64,000 nucleotides of DNA from Siccirubricoccus phaeus (GCF_008360935.1 NZ_SRXO01000006.1:124001-188000), one strand, 5' to 3'; shown: positions 42,227 through 50,878, numbered from the stretch's first letter. Translations and numbers: made by a program. Notes: generated by a model not told the origin, from the letters alone.

Positions 42227-42457
42227 GGGCTCTGGCCCTCTCCCTTCATTCGCTAGCTATCGAATGCGGCGCAGCCTTCCCTGTGGCGCGGCCGGCGTCA
42301 AGCATGGCGCCGCGGCGTTGCGGCCGGCGGGCGGCGCGGGCGGCGGCAAGGCCGGGCGGAATGGCCGCCCCCCCCCGTGCCGGCGCCCGCCTGGCGCCGC
42401 TTGCGCGGCCGGGTCCCGGGCCGCATGCTGCCATGCAGCAGGCGAGGAGAGGTGACG

Positions 42458-43405
42458 ATGCCGAAACCCCCGATCCTTCTCGCCATGCCCCTGCCGGCGG
42501 ATCTGGTCGCCCGCCTGGTCGGGCGGTACGAGGTGCTGGGGCCGCTGGAGCGGGTCGTGCCGGAGGCGGTGCCGCCGGAGGCCGCCGGCGCCCGGGCCCT
42601 GGTCACGCTGGGGGGCTTCGCGACGGATGCCGCCCTGCTGGCCGCCCTGCCGCGGCTTGAACTGGTCTGCTGCTACGGCACCGGCATTGAGGGGGTGGAC
42701 CGGGACGCCGTCGCGGCGCGGGGCATCCGGGTGACGCATGGGCGGGACACCAATGCGACGGCGGTGGCGGAATTCGCCATGGGGCTGGTCCTCGCCACCG
42801 CCAGGGCGATCCTGGCGGGGGACCGGCTGGTGCGCAGCGGCGGCTGGACCAGCCTGCGCATCGACCGCATGCCGCTGGTGCCGGGGCTGGAGGGGAAGCG
42901 GCTGGGCGTCTATGGGCTTGGCGCCATCGGGGAACGGGTGGCGCGACGCGCCGCGGGGTTCGAGATGGCGATCGGCTATCACGGCCGCGCGCCCCATCCC
43001 GGCGTGGATTACGCCTATTTCCCCACGCTGCTGGGCCTCGCCGAATGGGCGGATGTGCTGGTCGTCGCCACCCGCGCCAGCCCGGAGACCCGCGGCAGCG
43101 TCAACCGCCAGGTGCTGGAGGCGCTGGGGCGGGAGGGCGTGCTGGTCAATGTCGCCCGCGGCGTCATCGTCGATGAGCCGGCGCTCTGCCAGGCGCTGGA
43201 GGAGGGGGTGATCGCCGGTGCGGGCCTCGATGTCTATGCGGAGGAGCCGCATGTGCCGGAGCGGCTGCGGGCACTGCCCAATGTGGTGCTGACGCCGCAT
43301 ATGGCAGCGCTTTCCTACGCCGCGCAGGCGGCGCAGCAGGCGACGCTGGAGGAGAGCCTGGACTGCTTCTTCGCCGGGCGCCCGCTGCGATGGGAAATTC
43401 CCTGA
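42458..43405 (+). CDS. D-2-hydroxyacid dehydrogenase (GhrB/glyoxylate reductase-like)
   Basis: A 315-residue NAD(P)H-dependent 2-ketoacid reductase. The nucleotide motif is LGVYGLGAIGERVARRA near residue 150; the catalytic Arg is in LVNVARGVIVDE, the Glu in DVYAEEPHVPE and the His in LTPHMAAL. GAGGAGAGGTGACG precedes the ATG at 42458. It has a paralogue at 44480. The surrounding idonate/gluconate genes suggest 2-ketogluconate or 2,5-diketogluconate as substrate. Confidence 0.92.
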   Translation: MPKPPILLAMPLPADLVARLVGRYEVLGPLERVVPEAVPPEAAGARALVTLGGFATDAALLAALPRLELVCCYGTGIEGVDRDAVAARGIRVTHGRDTNATAVAEFAMGLVLATARAILAGDRLVRSGGWTSLRIDRMPLVPGLEGKRLGVYGLGAIGERVARRAAGFEMAIGYHGRAPHPGVDYAYFPTLLGLAEWADVLVVATRASPETRGSVNRQVLEALGREGVLVNVARGVIVDEPALCQALEEGVIAGAGLDVYAEEPHVPERLRALPNVVLTPHMAALSYAAQAAQQATLEESLDCFFAGRPLRWEIP

Positions 43406-43668
43406 AGCCTTGCCGAGGTCGTCGGCCGAGGCACGCTTCTGCGTGCGCTCGACGTCGCGCCAGAGGCGCGCCTCCGGCGCGACCGAGCACACCTCAAGCC
43501 CAGGCCATGGTCCGGATTTCGTGTCAAGGACGCAGCCGCGCGAGGCGGGGTGCCGCTGCGCGGCATCCTCGACACGAAATCCGGGCCATGGCGTTCGCGA
43601 ATGGTCGCCTTCGGTGTCGAAGGCGCCTCAAGTCGCCTTCAGCCGACGACATTCGATGGTGGCGATGC
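43406..43668. repeat. Large imperfect inverted repeat between convergent genes
   Basis: Arms at 43504-43530 and 43566-43591 (GCCATGG[T]CCGGATTTCGTGTC and its complement) pair with two small bulges around a GC-rich core. Outer hairpins (GAGGCACGC/GCGTGCGCTC near 43429 and GTCGCGCC/GGCGCGAC near 43454) and GGCGCCTC/GAGGCGAC motifs surround it. It separates the convergent dehydrogenase and SDR genes. It does not match families A-D. Confidence 0.6.
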
Positions 43669-44433
43669 CTACACCACGCTGGTCAGCCCGCCATCCACAT
43701 AGAGCAGGTGGCCGTTGACGTAGGAGGAGGCATCCGAGGCGAGGAAGATCGCCGCCCCCACCAGCTCCGGCAGCTCCCCCCAACGCCCGGCCGGGGTGCG
43801 CTGGCAGAGCCAGTCGTTGAACTCGGCATTGGCCCTGAGCGGCGCCGTCAGCTCCGTGCTGAAATAGCCCGGGGCGATGCCGTTGCATTGCAGCCCGTGC
43901 TTCGCCCAGTCGGCGCACATCGCCTTGGTCAGCATGCCGATGGCGCCCTTGGTGGCGGTATAGGGGCCGGTGGTGGGGCGGCCCAGCATGCTCATCACCG
44001 AACAGGTGTTGATGATCTTGCCCCGCCCCCGCGCCACCATGCCGCGCGCCACCGCCCGGGCACAGTAGAAGGCGCTGTGCAGGTTGGTGGCGATCACCGT
44101 GTGCCAGGTTTCGTCCGGCATCTCGTGCAGCAGCCCGCGCAGGTTGACGCCGGCGTTGTTGCAGAGGATGTCGATCTGGCCACCGGCCTCCACCGCCGCC
44201 ACGCCGGCTTCCACGGCAGCGCTGTCGGTCACGTCGAAGGCGGCGATCGCCACCTTCAGCCCCTCGGCCCGCAGCCCTTCCGCCGCCCGTTCCAGCTTCG
44301 CCGCATCCCGCCCGTTCAGCACCACCGCGGCGCCGGCGGCGCCCAAGCCGCGCGCCAGGGCCAGCCCGATCCCCTGGGAGGAGCCGGTGACCAGCGCCCG
44401 CTTGCCGGTCAGGTCGAAAAGCTTGAGCGACAT
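43669..44433 (-). CDS. SDR-family gluconate 5-dehydrogenase-like oxidoreductase
   Basis: A 254-residue SDR. It opens MSLKLFDLTGKRALVTGSSQGIG as in gluconate 5-dehydrogenases (cofactor motif at 17-23), has NNAGVNLRG, the catalytic Ser in NTCSVMSMLG and YxxxK as YTATKGAI, and ends with the tetramer tail YVNGHLLYVDGGLTSVV. GGGAG lies upstream of the ATG at 44433. It is 46 bases from, and divergent to, the operon with L-idonate dehydrogenase, which makes 5-ketogluconate; reducing that to gluconate fits well. Confidence 0.88.
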   Translation of the reverse strand: MSLKLFDLTGKRALVTGSSQGIGLALARGLGAAGAAVVLNGRDAAKLERAAEGLRAEGLKVAIAAFDVTDSAAVEAGVAAVEAGGQIDILCNNAGVNLRGLLHEMPDETWHTVIATNLHSAFYCARAVARGMVARGRGKIINTCSVMSMLGRPTTGPYTATKGAIGMLTKAMCADWAKHGLQCNGIAPGYFSTELTAPLRANAEFNDWLCQRTPAGRWGELPELVGAAIFLASDASSYVNGHLLYVDGGLTSVV

Positions 44434-44479
44434 GGCGTTCTCCCCGTAAAGGCCCGGCAGGGAAGCAGGGGAAACGGCC

Positions 44480-45427
44480 ATGGACAAGCCAGAGCTGCTG
44501 GTGATGGGCGAATTGCCCGATTGGGATCTCGACCCGATGGCCGGGCGCTACACCCTGCACCTGCTCTACGGCGCGAAAAACCCGGAGGCGCTGCTGGCCG
44601 CCTGCGCCCCGCGCATCAGCGGCATCGTCACCAAGGGCGAGATCGGCGCCAGCGCCGCGCTGATGGAGCGGCTGCCGCAGCTCGGGATCGTCGCCTGCTA
44701 CGGCGTCGGGGTGGATGCCATCGACCGCGCCTGGTGCGCCGCCCGGGGCATCCCCGTGACCAACACCCCGGACGTGCTGACGGAGGACGTGGCCGACATG
44801 GCTTTCGCCCTGCTGCTCGGCGTCGCGCGGCAGATCCCGCAGGCCGATGCCTGGGTGCGCGACGGGCGCTGGGGGCGGGAGTGCTCCATGCCCCTCACCA
44901 CCCGTGTCTGGGGGCGGCGCCTGGGCGTTGTCGGCCTCGGCCGCATCGGCCGCGCCGTCGCCCGCCGGGCGGAGGGGTTCGGCATGACCATCGCCTATAG
45001 CGGCCGCACCCCGAAGCCTGACGTCCCCTATGCCTACCACCCCACCCCCGCCGCCCTGGCCCCGCATTGCGAGATCATGATCTGCTGCGCCATGGGCGGC
45101 GCCGCGACGGAAGGGCTGATCGACCGGGCGGCGATCGAGGCCCTGCCGCCGGGAGCGATCTTCGTCAATGTCTCCCGCGGAAGCTGCGTGGATGAAGCGG
45201 CGCTGCTGGCGGCGCTGCGGCAGGGGCGGATTGCGCTCGCCGGCCTCGACGTCTTCCGCAACGAGCCGGGGATCGACCCGGAATTCACCACCCTGCCGAA
45301 CGTCCTGCTGGCGCCGCACGCCGCCAGCGGCACGGTGGAGACGCGCAGGGCCATGGGCGCCCTGATGCAGGCCAACCTGGCCGCGCATTTCGCCGGTCAG
45401 CCCTTGCCGACGGAGATCAGGCCATGA
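44480..45427 (+). CDS. D-2-hydroxyacid dehydrogenase (second paralogue)
   Basis: A 315-residue dehydrogenase with LGVVGLGRIGRAVARRAEGFG near residue 160 (first part), catalytic Arg in FVNVSRGSCVDEAAL, Glu in FRNEPGIDPEF and His in LLAPHAASG. It is the first gene of the idonate-type operon; its stop overlaps the next ATG (ATGA). It is clearly homologous to the gene at 42458 but not a recent duplicate. Confidence 0.92.
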   Translation: MDKPELLVMGELPDWDLDPMAGRYTLHLLYGAKNPEALLAACAPRISGIVTKGEIGASAALMERLPQLGIVACYGVGVDAIDRAWCAARGIPVTNTPDVLTEDVADMAFALLLGVARQIPQADAWVRDGRWGRECSMPLTTRVWGRRLGVVGLGRIGRAVARRAEGFGMTIAYSGRTPKPDVPYAYHPTPAALAPHCEIMICCAMGGAATEGLIDRAAIEALPPGAIFVNVSRGSCVDEAALLAALRQGRIALAGLDVFRNEPGIDPEFTTLPNVLLAPHAASGTVETRRAMGALMQANLAAHFAGQPLPTEIRP

Positions 45428-46458
45428 CCCAGGCCGTCGTCATCCACGGGCCGCGCGATCTGCGGCTGGAAGCGCGGGAGGCAGCGGCGCCCGGCCCCGG
45501 GCAGATCGCCATCGGCATCGTCCGTGGCGGCATCTGCGGCTCCGACCTGCATTACTACCAGCATGGCGGCTTCGGCACGGTCAGGCTGCGGGAGCCGATG
45601 GTGCTGGGGCACGAGGTGGCGGGCCGCGTCGCCGCGCTGGGGCCGGGCGTGGACAGGCTCGCGGTGGGGGATGCGGTGGCGGTGAACCCCAGCCTGGCCT
45701 GCGGCGCCTGCCGGCATTGCCTGGCCGGCCGGGCCAATCACTGCCTGGAGATGCGCTTCTACGGCAGCGCCATGCGGCTGCCGCATGTGCAGGGCGGCTT
45801 CATCGGCCATCTGGTCTGCGAGGCGGAGCGGGCGGTGAAGCTGCCGGAAGGCATGGCGCTGGAGCTGGCGGCCTTTGCCGAGCCGCTTGCCGTGGTGCTG
45901 CATGCGGTGCGCCAGGCCGGGCCGTTGCTGGGCGCGCGGGTGCTGGTGATGGGGGCGGGGCCGATCGGTTGCCTCGCCATCGCCGCCGCCCGCCATGCCG
46001 GGGCGCGGGAGGTGGTGGCGACCGATCTGCACGCCGCGCCGCTGCTCTTCGCCCGCCGGATGGGTGCGGACCGCACCATCGCCCTGCATGAGGACCCGGA
46101 GGCGCTGGCGCCCTACAGCCTGGAGAAGGGGCATTTCGACGTGGTGTTCGAGGCCTCCGGCAGCGGCGCGGCGCTGGCGGCGGCGATCCAGGCGGCGCGG
46201 CCGCAGGCGGTGCTGGTGCAGCTTGGCCTGGGCGGCGACGTGCCCCTGCCGCTTTCCGTGCTGGTGGCGAAGGAGATCACGCTGCGGGGGACCTTCCGCT
46301 TCCATGAGGAATTCGCCCTGGCGGTGGAGGTGCTGGCGCGCGGCGATATCGACCCGCTGCCCTTGCTGTCGGCGACGCTGCCGGCGGGGGAGGCGGTGGC
46401 GGCCTTCGAGCTGGCCGGCGACCGTGGCAGGGCGATGAAGGTGCAATTGGCCTTCTAG
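45424..46458 (+). CDS. idnD: L-idonate 5-dehydrogenase-like zinc alcohol dehydrogenase
   Basis: A 344-residue medium-chain dehydrogenase. The catalytic zinc ligands are in GGICGSDLHYYQHGGFG (Cys) and VLGHEVAGRV (His-Glu). The structural zinc cysteines are CGACRHCLAGRANHC, and the Rossmann motif is VMGAGPIGCLAI. MRFYGSAMRLPHVQGGF is typical of L-idonate 5-dehydrogenases. It would oxidise L-idonate to 5-ketogluconate; the divergent SDR would then form gluconate. Confidence 0.88.
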   Translation: MTQAVVIHGPRDLRLEAREAAAPGPGQIAIGIVRGGICGSDLHYYQHGGFGTVRLREPMVLGHEVAGRVAALGPGVDRLAVGDAVAVNPSLACGACRHCLAGRANHCLEMRFYGSAMRLPHVQGGFIGHLVCEAERAVKLPEGMALELAAFAEPLAVVLHAVRQAGPLLGARVLVMGAGPIGCLAIAAARHAGAREVVATDLHAAPLLFARRMGADRTIALHEDPEALAPYSLEKGHFDVVFEASGSGAALAAAIQAARPQAVLVQLGLGGDVPLPLSVLVAKEITLRGTFRFHEEFALAVEVLARGDIDPLPLLSATLPAGEAVAAFELAGDRGRAMKVQLAF

Positions 46459-46523
46459 GGCCTTGAGGGCGAGCGTTGCTTCCCTCCTTGGGCATGACGG
46501 TCGAGGTGCCAGACTCCTGCCTT

Positions 46524-46594
46524 CCAAAGGCCCTTCGGCCTTTGGCGGATCGGACGCACTGCGTCCGATGCGAGAGGGAGGCAGAGCCTCCCTC
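46524..46594 (-). repeat. Type-C three-hairpin element, complete copy
   Basis: CCAAAGGCCC-TTC-GGCCTTTGG (46524-46545), ATCGGACGCA-C-TGCGTCCGAT (46549-46569) and GAGGGAGGC-AGA-GCCTCCCTC (46574-46594). All three stems are nearly perfect. It lies between the idonate operon and the reductase operon. Confidence 0.8.
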
Positions 46595-46666
46595 GACCCC
46601 CACCTTGATCCCCAAGCCCCTCTGCCCCACTCTCCCGGGCCAACCCGGGAAGGACCCTCACCGAAG

Positions 46667-47671
46667 ATGCGTGCCCTTGTCCTGCGCCAGCACGGCGATC
46701 TCGACCGCCTGACGCTGGAAGCTGATTACCCGACGCCCAAGCCCGGCCCCGGCCAGGTGGTGATTCGCGTTCGTGCTTCCTCCTTCAACTACCATGACGT
46801 CTTCACCGTGAAGGGCATGCCCGGCATCAAGGTGCCGATGCCGGTCGTCATCGGCCTCGACATGGCCGGCGAAATTACGGAAGTGGGAGAGGGCGTCTCC
46901 GGCTGGGCCGCCGGCACCCGCGTCATGGTCAATCCCATCAACCGGAAGAAGGGGTTGATGGGCGAGATGCTGGATGGCGGCATGGCGGAATACTGCCTGG
47001 TTGAGGCCGACCAGCTCATCCGTATCCCGGAGGGCGTGAGCTTCGAGCAGGCCGCCTCGCTGCCCGTCGCCTATGGCACGGCGCACCGGATGATCGTGAC
47101 GCACAAGACGATCAAGGCGGGGGACAAGGTGCTGATCCTCGGCGCCTCGGGTGGCGTCGGCACCGGCTGCGTGCTGCTGGCGAAGCAGCTCGGCGCCTAT
47201 GTCGTCGCGGCCGCCGGCAGTGCGGAGAAATGCGAGCGCCTGAAGGAAATCGGCGCCGACGAGGCGATCAATTACAACGAGGTCGATTTCTCCAAATGGG
47301 CCGTCGAGCGCTTCGGCAAGCCGCAGCGCCGCAGCTATGAGGGCGGCGTCGATGTCCTCATCAACTACACCGGCGGCGAGACCTGGGGCCCCGGCCTGCG
47401 CTGCGTGAAGCGCGGCGGCAAGATCCTGGTCTGCGGCGCGACGGCGGGCTTCGATCCGAAGGAGGACCTCCGCTTCATCTGGACCTTCGAGCTGCAGGTC
47501 ATCGGCAGCAACAGCTTCTACAACGAGGATTTCGAGAGCCTGCTGGGCATGATCCAGCGCGGCGAGATGCAGCCCGTCATCGACACCGTGGTGCCGCTGG
47601 AAAAGGCCGCCGAGGGGCTGGCGCTGATCCGCGACCGCAAGGTGATGGGCAAGGTGGTGGTGACGCCATGA
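46667..47671 (+). CDS. MDR-family (quinone oxidoreductase/enoyl reductase-like) dehydrogenase
   Basis: A 334-residue medium-chain reductase. It has PGPGQVVIRVRASSFNYHDVF, GLDMAGEITEVGEGV, the cofactor motif LILGASGGVGTGCVLLAKQLGA (start near residue 160) and INYNEVDFSKW. There are no structural zinc cysteines. The ATG at 46667 starts the usual MRALVLRQHG. Its stop overlaps the thioesterase ATG, so it begins a four-gene unit. It may be an acyl-CoA or quinone reductase for the ligase product. Confidence 0.88.
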   Translation: MRALVLRQHGDLDRLTLEADYPTPKPGPGQVVIRVRASSFNYHDVFTVKGMPGIKVPMPVVIGLDMAGEITEVGEGVSGWAAGTRVMVNPINRKKGLMGEMLDGGMAEYCLVEADQLIRIPEGVSFEQAASLPVAYGTAHRMIVTHKTIKAGDKVLILGASGGVGTGCVLLAKQLGAYVVAAAGSAEKCERLKEIGADEAINYNEVDFSKWAVERFGKPQRRSYEGGVDVLINYTGGETWGPGLRCVKRGGKILVCGATAGFDPKEDLRFIWTFELQVIGSNSFYNEDFESLLGMIQRGEMQPVIDTVVPLEKAAEGLALIRDRKVMGKVVVTP

Positions 47672-48078
47672 CGATCAGCATCGAGGAAGCGCAGAAGCTC
47701 CTCACCCGCGCGCCCTTCCATCAATGGCTCGGCCTGAAGGTGGAGGAGGTGGGGCAGGGCGAGATCACCATCCGCGCCACCTGGCGGGAGGAATGGGTGG
47801 TGAACCCGGATCGCCGCTACACCCATGGCGGCATCCTGGCGGCGCTGGTCGATCTCGCCGCCGATTGGGCGCTGGGCGTGGAACTCGGGCGGGGGATCCC
47901 GACCGTCGATATGCGCGTGGACTACCACCGCGCCGCCATGCCGGGCGATCTGATCTGCAAGGGCAAGGTCATCCGCCAGGGCGGCATGGTCTCGGCGGCG
48001 GAAGCGCAGATCTTCGACCTGGACGGCAAGCTCTGCGCCTCCGGCCGCGGCACCTACCTGACCGCGCCGCCGAAGTGA
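47668..48078 (+). CDS. PaaI-type hotdog-fold thioesterase
   Basis: A 136-residue hotdog thioesterase. It has the family motif RRYTHGGILAALVDLAADWAL (HGG with the acidic residue in the long helix), then PTVDMRVDYHRAAMPGDLICKGKV and a C-terminal strand. It presumably hydrolyses aberrant aryl- or acyl-CoA thioesters made by the neighbouring ligase. It overlaps its neighbours on both sides (ATGA, GTGA). Confidence 0.9.
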   Translation: MTISIEEAQKLLTRAPFHQWLGLKVEEVGQGEITIRATWREEWVVNPDRRYTHGGILAALVDLAADWALGVELGRGIPTVDMRVDYHRAAMPGDLICKGKVIRQGGMVSAAEAQIFDLDGKLCASGRGTYLTAPPK

Positions 48079-49544
48079 CGGGCTTTACCAATCTCGGCGC
48101 CCTCATCGACCCGGGGAAGGACCCGGGGAAGACGGCGCTGATCGACCTCTCCGGCGCCGCGCCACGCCACATCTCCTATGCGGAGATGGATGCGCTGGCC
48201 AATGCGGCGGCGCGCGGGCTGCTGCGGCATGGCCTCAAGCGCGGCGACCGGGTCGGCATCCTGGCGGCGAATTCCACAGAGTTCCTCGCCACGGCGCATG
48301 GCGCCATGCGGGCCGGGCTGGTGGCGGTGCCGGTGAATTACCGCTTCCCGCCCGCCACGGTGGATTACGTGCTGCACAATGCCGGCGTCTCCCTGGTGCT
48401 GTGCGACGAGGCCCGCCGCACCGCCGTGCCCGCCGACCTCTCCGCCATCACCTTCGGCAGCGCCGCATGGGACGCGCTGCTGGACCCCGGCGCCTTCACC
48501 GCCATCTTGCCGGAGGAGCGCGAGCCCGCGCTCTTCCTCTACACCTCCGGCTCCACCGGGCGGCCGAAGGGCGTGGTGCTCTCCCACCAATCGCATCTCT
48601 GGGTGGTGGAGCAGCGCCTGGCCGGCGCGGATATGTCGGAAGAGCGCGCGCTGATCGCCGCGCCGCTCTACCACATGAACGGGCTGGCGCTGGCGCAGCT
48701 CTGCTCCGCCGCGCATATCACCGTGGTGCTGCTGCCAGCCTTCGAGGCCAAGGCCTATATCCGCGCCATCGGCAACCACCGCGCCACCTGGATCACCGGC
48801 GTGCCGCCGATGATGGCCATGCTGCTGCAGGAGCGCGAGACGCTGGCGGCGACGGATACCAGCAGCGTGCGCCATGTCCGCTGCGGCTCCGCCCCCGTCT
48901 CGCCGGCGCTGCTGGCGGCGATCAACGCAGCCTTCCCACAGGCGAAATTCGTGAACGGCTACGGCACCACGGAAGCCGGGCCGGTGGTGTTCGGCCCGCA
49001 TCCGCAGGGTATCCCGACGCCGCCGCTTTCCGTCGGCTACCCGCATCCCGCGGTGCAGCTCCGCCTCAACGCCGACAGCGTGCTGGAGCAGAAATGCCCG
49101 GCGCTGATGAATGGCTACTGGAACCGCCCCGACCTGAAGCCGCCGCTGACGCCGGACGGGTTCTATGTCACCGGCGACGTCTTCCGGTGCGACGAGAACG
49201 GCTTCTTCACCGTCGTCGGCCGGGTGGACGACATGTTCATCTCCGGCGGCGAGAATATTTTTCCCAGCGAGGTGGAGAAGGTGCTGGAGACGCACCCCGC
49301 CGTGGAGCAGTCGGCCGTCATCCCCGTGCCGGACGACATCAAGGGCACCAAGCCGGTCGCCTTCGTCGTGCGCCGCGCGCCGGTGGATGAGGCCGCGCTG
49401 AAGGCCCATGCGCTGGCGAACGCGCCTGCCTACATGCATCCGCGCCGCATCTGGTTCCTGGACGCGCTGCCGCTGATGGGCACGAACAAGATCGACAAGG
49501 CACAGCTCGCCGCGCTGGCGGCCAAGAATCTCGCCGAGGCTTAG
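48075..49544 (+). CDS. AMP-dependent acyl-CoA synthetase/ligase
   Basis: A 489-residue ANL-superfamily ligase. The P-loop-like motif is LYTSGSTGRPKGVVLSHQS; APLYHMNGLAL, GYGTTEAGPVVFG and the hinge region YVTGDVFRCDENGFFTVVGRVDD (in part) follow. The C-terminal catalytic lysine is in MGTNKIDKAQL. The GTG at 48075 overlaps the thioesterase stop (GTGA) and gives a normal N terminus; longer in-frame sequence overlaps the thioesterase gene. It activates a fatty or aromatic acid, possibly that bound by the downstream Bug receptor. Confidence 0.92.
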   Translation: MTGFTNLGALIDPGKDPGKTALIDLSGAAPRHISYAEMDALANAAARGLLRHGLKRGDRVGILAANSTEFLATAHGAMRAGLVAVPVNYRFPPATVDYVLHNAGVSLVLCDEARRTAVPADLSAITFGSAAWDALLDPGAFTAILPEEREPALFLYTSGSTGRPKGVVLSHQSHLWVVEQRLAGADMSEERALIAAPLYHMNGLALAQLCSAAHITVVLLPAFEAKAYIRAIGNHRATWITGVPPMMAMLLQERETLAATDTSSVRHVRCGSAPVSPALLAAINAAFPQAKFVNGYGTTEAGPVVFGPHPQGIPTPPLSVGYPHPAVQLRLNADSVLEQKCPALMNGYWNRPDLKPPLTPDGFYVTGDVFRCDENGFFTVVGRVDDMFISGGENIFPSEVEKVLETHPAVEQSAVIPVPDDIKGTKPVAFVVRRAPVDEAALKAHALANAPAYMHPRRIWFLDALPLMGTNKIDKAQLAALAAKNLAEA

Positions 49545-49582
49545 GGACGAAGCGCCGTCACCCGTCGCCGGGGAGATGGAGC

Positions 49583-50542
49583 ATGCATCGCAGGACCCTT
49601 CTTGCTGCGCCGGCCCTGCTGGCCGCGCCGGCTTTTGCCCAAGGCTTCCCCGACCGGCCGGTCACCATGATCGTGCCCTATGCGCCGGGGGGCTCCGCCG
49701 ATGTGCTGGCCCGCGCCATCGGCCCCGTCATGTCGGAGGTACTGGGCCAGAGCGTCGTCATCGAGCTGCGCCCCGGCGCCGGCGGCAATATCGGCGCCGC
49801 CTATGTGGCGAATACGGCGCGGGCGGATGGGCATACGCTGCTCTTCGCCTCCATCTCCCTCTCCACCGCGCCGGCGCTGCAGAACATCCCCTTCGACCCG
49901 GTGAAGGAGCTGGTGCCGGTGGCCGGGCTCGGCGCCATCCCGAGCCTGCTGATCGTCTCGCCGGAGAGCCCCTTCCGCAGCGTCGAGGATCTGCTGGCCG
50001 CGGCGCGGGCGCGGCCGGGCGAGATCTCCTATGGCAGCAGCGGCCCGGCCACCGGCAGCCATCTGGCGGGCGCGCTGCTCGCCTCGGAGGCGCGGGTGGA
50101 GATGACGCATGTGCCCTATCGCGGCTCCGGCGCCGTCTATCCGGACCTGATCGCGCAGCGCATCAGCTTCCTGCTGGATGTGATGGGCAGTTCCGCGCCG
50201 CAGGCGGTGGCGGGGGCGGTGCGCGCCATTGGCATCTCCGCGACGGCGCGGGCCGGCGCCTTTCCCGGCGTGCCGACCATCGCGGAGCAGGGGCTGCCGG
50301 GCTACGAATTCCTCACCTGGTTCGGCTTCTTCGCCCGCACCGGCACGCCGGAGGCGGCGCGGGACAAGCTGGAAGCGGCGCTGCGCCACGCCATCGCCTC
50401 GCCCGCCGTGCAGGAACGCCTGGCCCAGGCCAGCGCGGTGCCGCTGCCGCAGGATGGCCAGGCCTTCGGCACCTGGTACCGCGAACAGGTGGCGCGCTGG
50501 CAGGGCATGGTGGCGCAGGGCAAGCTGGCCAGGCTGGACTGA
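49583..50542 (+). CDS. Bug/TctC-family periplasmic solute receptor
   Basis: A 319-residue receptor with signal peptide MHRRTLLAAPALLAAPAFA. The Bug features are MIVPYAPGGSADVLAR, ELRPGAGGNIGAAYVA, ISYGSSGPATGSHLAG and PYRGSGAVYPDL. GGGGAGATGGAGC precedes the ATG. It is 38 bases after the ligase stop, so probably co-transcribed: uptake of a carboxylic acid followed by CoA activation. It is followed by two tandem type-B elements. Confidence 0.93.
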   Translation: MHRRTLLAAPALLAAPAFAQGFPDRPVTMIVPYAPGGSADVLARAIGPVMSEVLGQSVVIELRPGAGGNIGAAYVANTARADGHTLLFASISLSTAPALQNIPFDPVKELVPVAGLGAIPSLLIVSPESPFRSVEDLLAAARARPGEISYGSSGPATGSHLAGALLASEARVEMTHVPYRGSGAVYPDLIAQRISFLLDVMGSSAPQAVAGAVRAIGISATARAGAFPGVPTIAEQGLPGYEFLTWFGFFARTGTPEAARDKLEAALRHAIASPAVQERLAQASAVPLPQDGQAFGTWYREQVARWQGMVAQGKLARLD

Positions 50543-50555
50543 CGCCGCCACGCCC

Positions 50556-50660
50556 TGGAGCATGAGCCATTCGCCTGCGCTCACGGCCCATGCTCCAGGG
50601 TTCTTGTCCGGTCGCGTGCGTCACGCTTTCGGCGATTCCACCGAAAGCGATCGCGCGCTA
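50556..50660 (-). repeat. Type-B 105-bp double-hairpin element, divergent copy B5
   Basis: It aligns over its full 105 bases with B2 but has TGGAGCATG pairing with CATGCTCCA where B2 has TAGAGCGGG/CCCGCTCTA. Both arms have changed together, so pairing is kept. It abuts B2, sharing the TA at 50659-50660, so the two stand head to tail. Confidence 0.75.
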
Positions 50661-50763
50661 GAGCGGGATCGGTTGAGCTGCGCTCACCCGCCCCGCTCTA
50701 GCTCATTGTTCGGTCGCGTGATTCACGGTTTCGGTCGATTCGACCTCAACCGATCACGCTCTA
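50659..50763 (-). repeat. Type-B 105-bp double-hairpin element, copy B2
   Basis: The exact reverse complement of B1 (29456-29560), 105 of 105 bases. The first hairpin is TAGAGCGGG ... CCCCGCTCTA with an inner TGAGC/GCTCA stem; the second includes GGTTTCGGTCG/CGACCTCAACC-type pairing and GTGAT/ATCAC. The remaining gap 50764-50878 shows only a short CCCGC/GCGGG hairpin and no gene. Confidence 0.9.
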
Positions 50764-50878
50764 ATATCCCGCTTCCGCAGTCCTGCGGGCTTCGTTCTCG
50801 GGCCACCAGCCTTGCTTTTTAGTGGCCTGCTTGTCCGCTGCGTTCGCTGGAAATCCGGCGAGCTTCGCGGGCAGGACG

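Noticed and set aside
50764-50878. Small gene between repeat B2 and the ABM gene
   Set aside because: No frame with a ribosome site and protein-like composition; only a short hairpin is seen.
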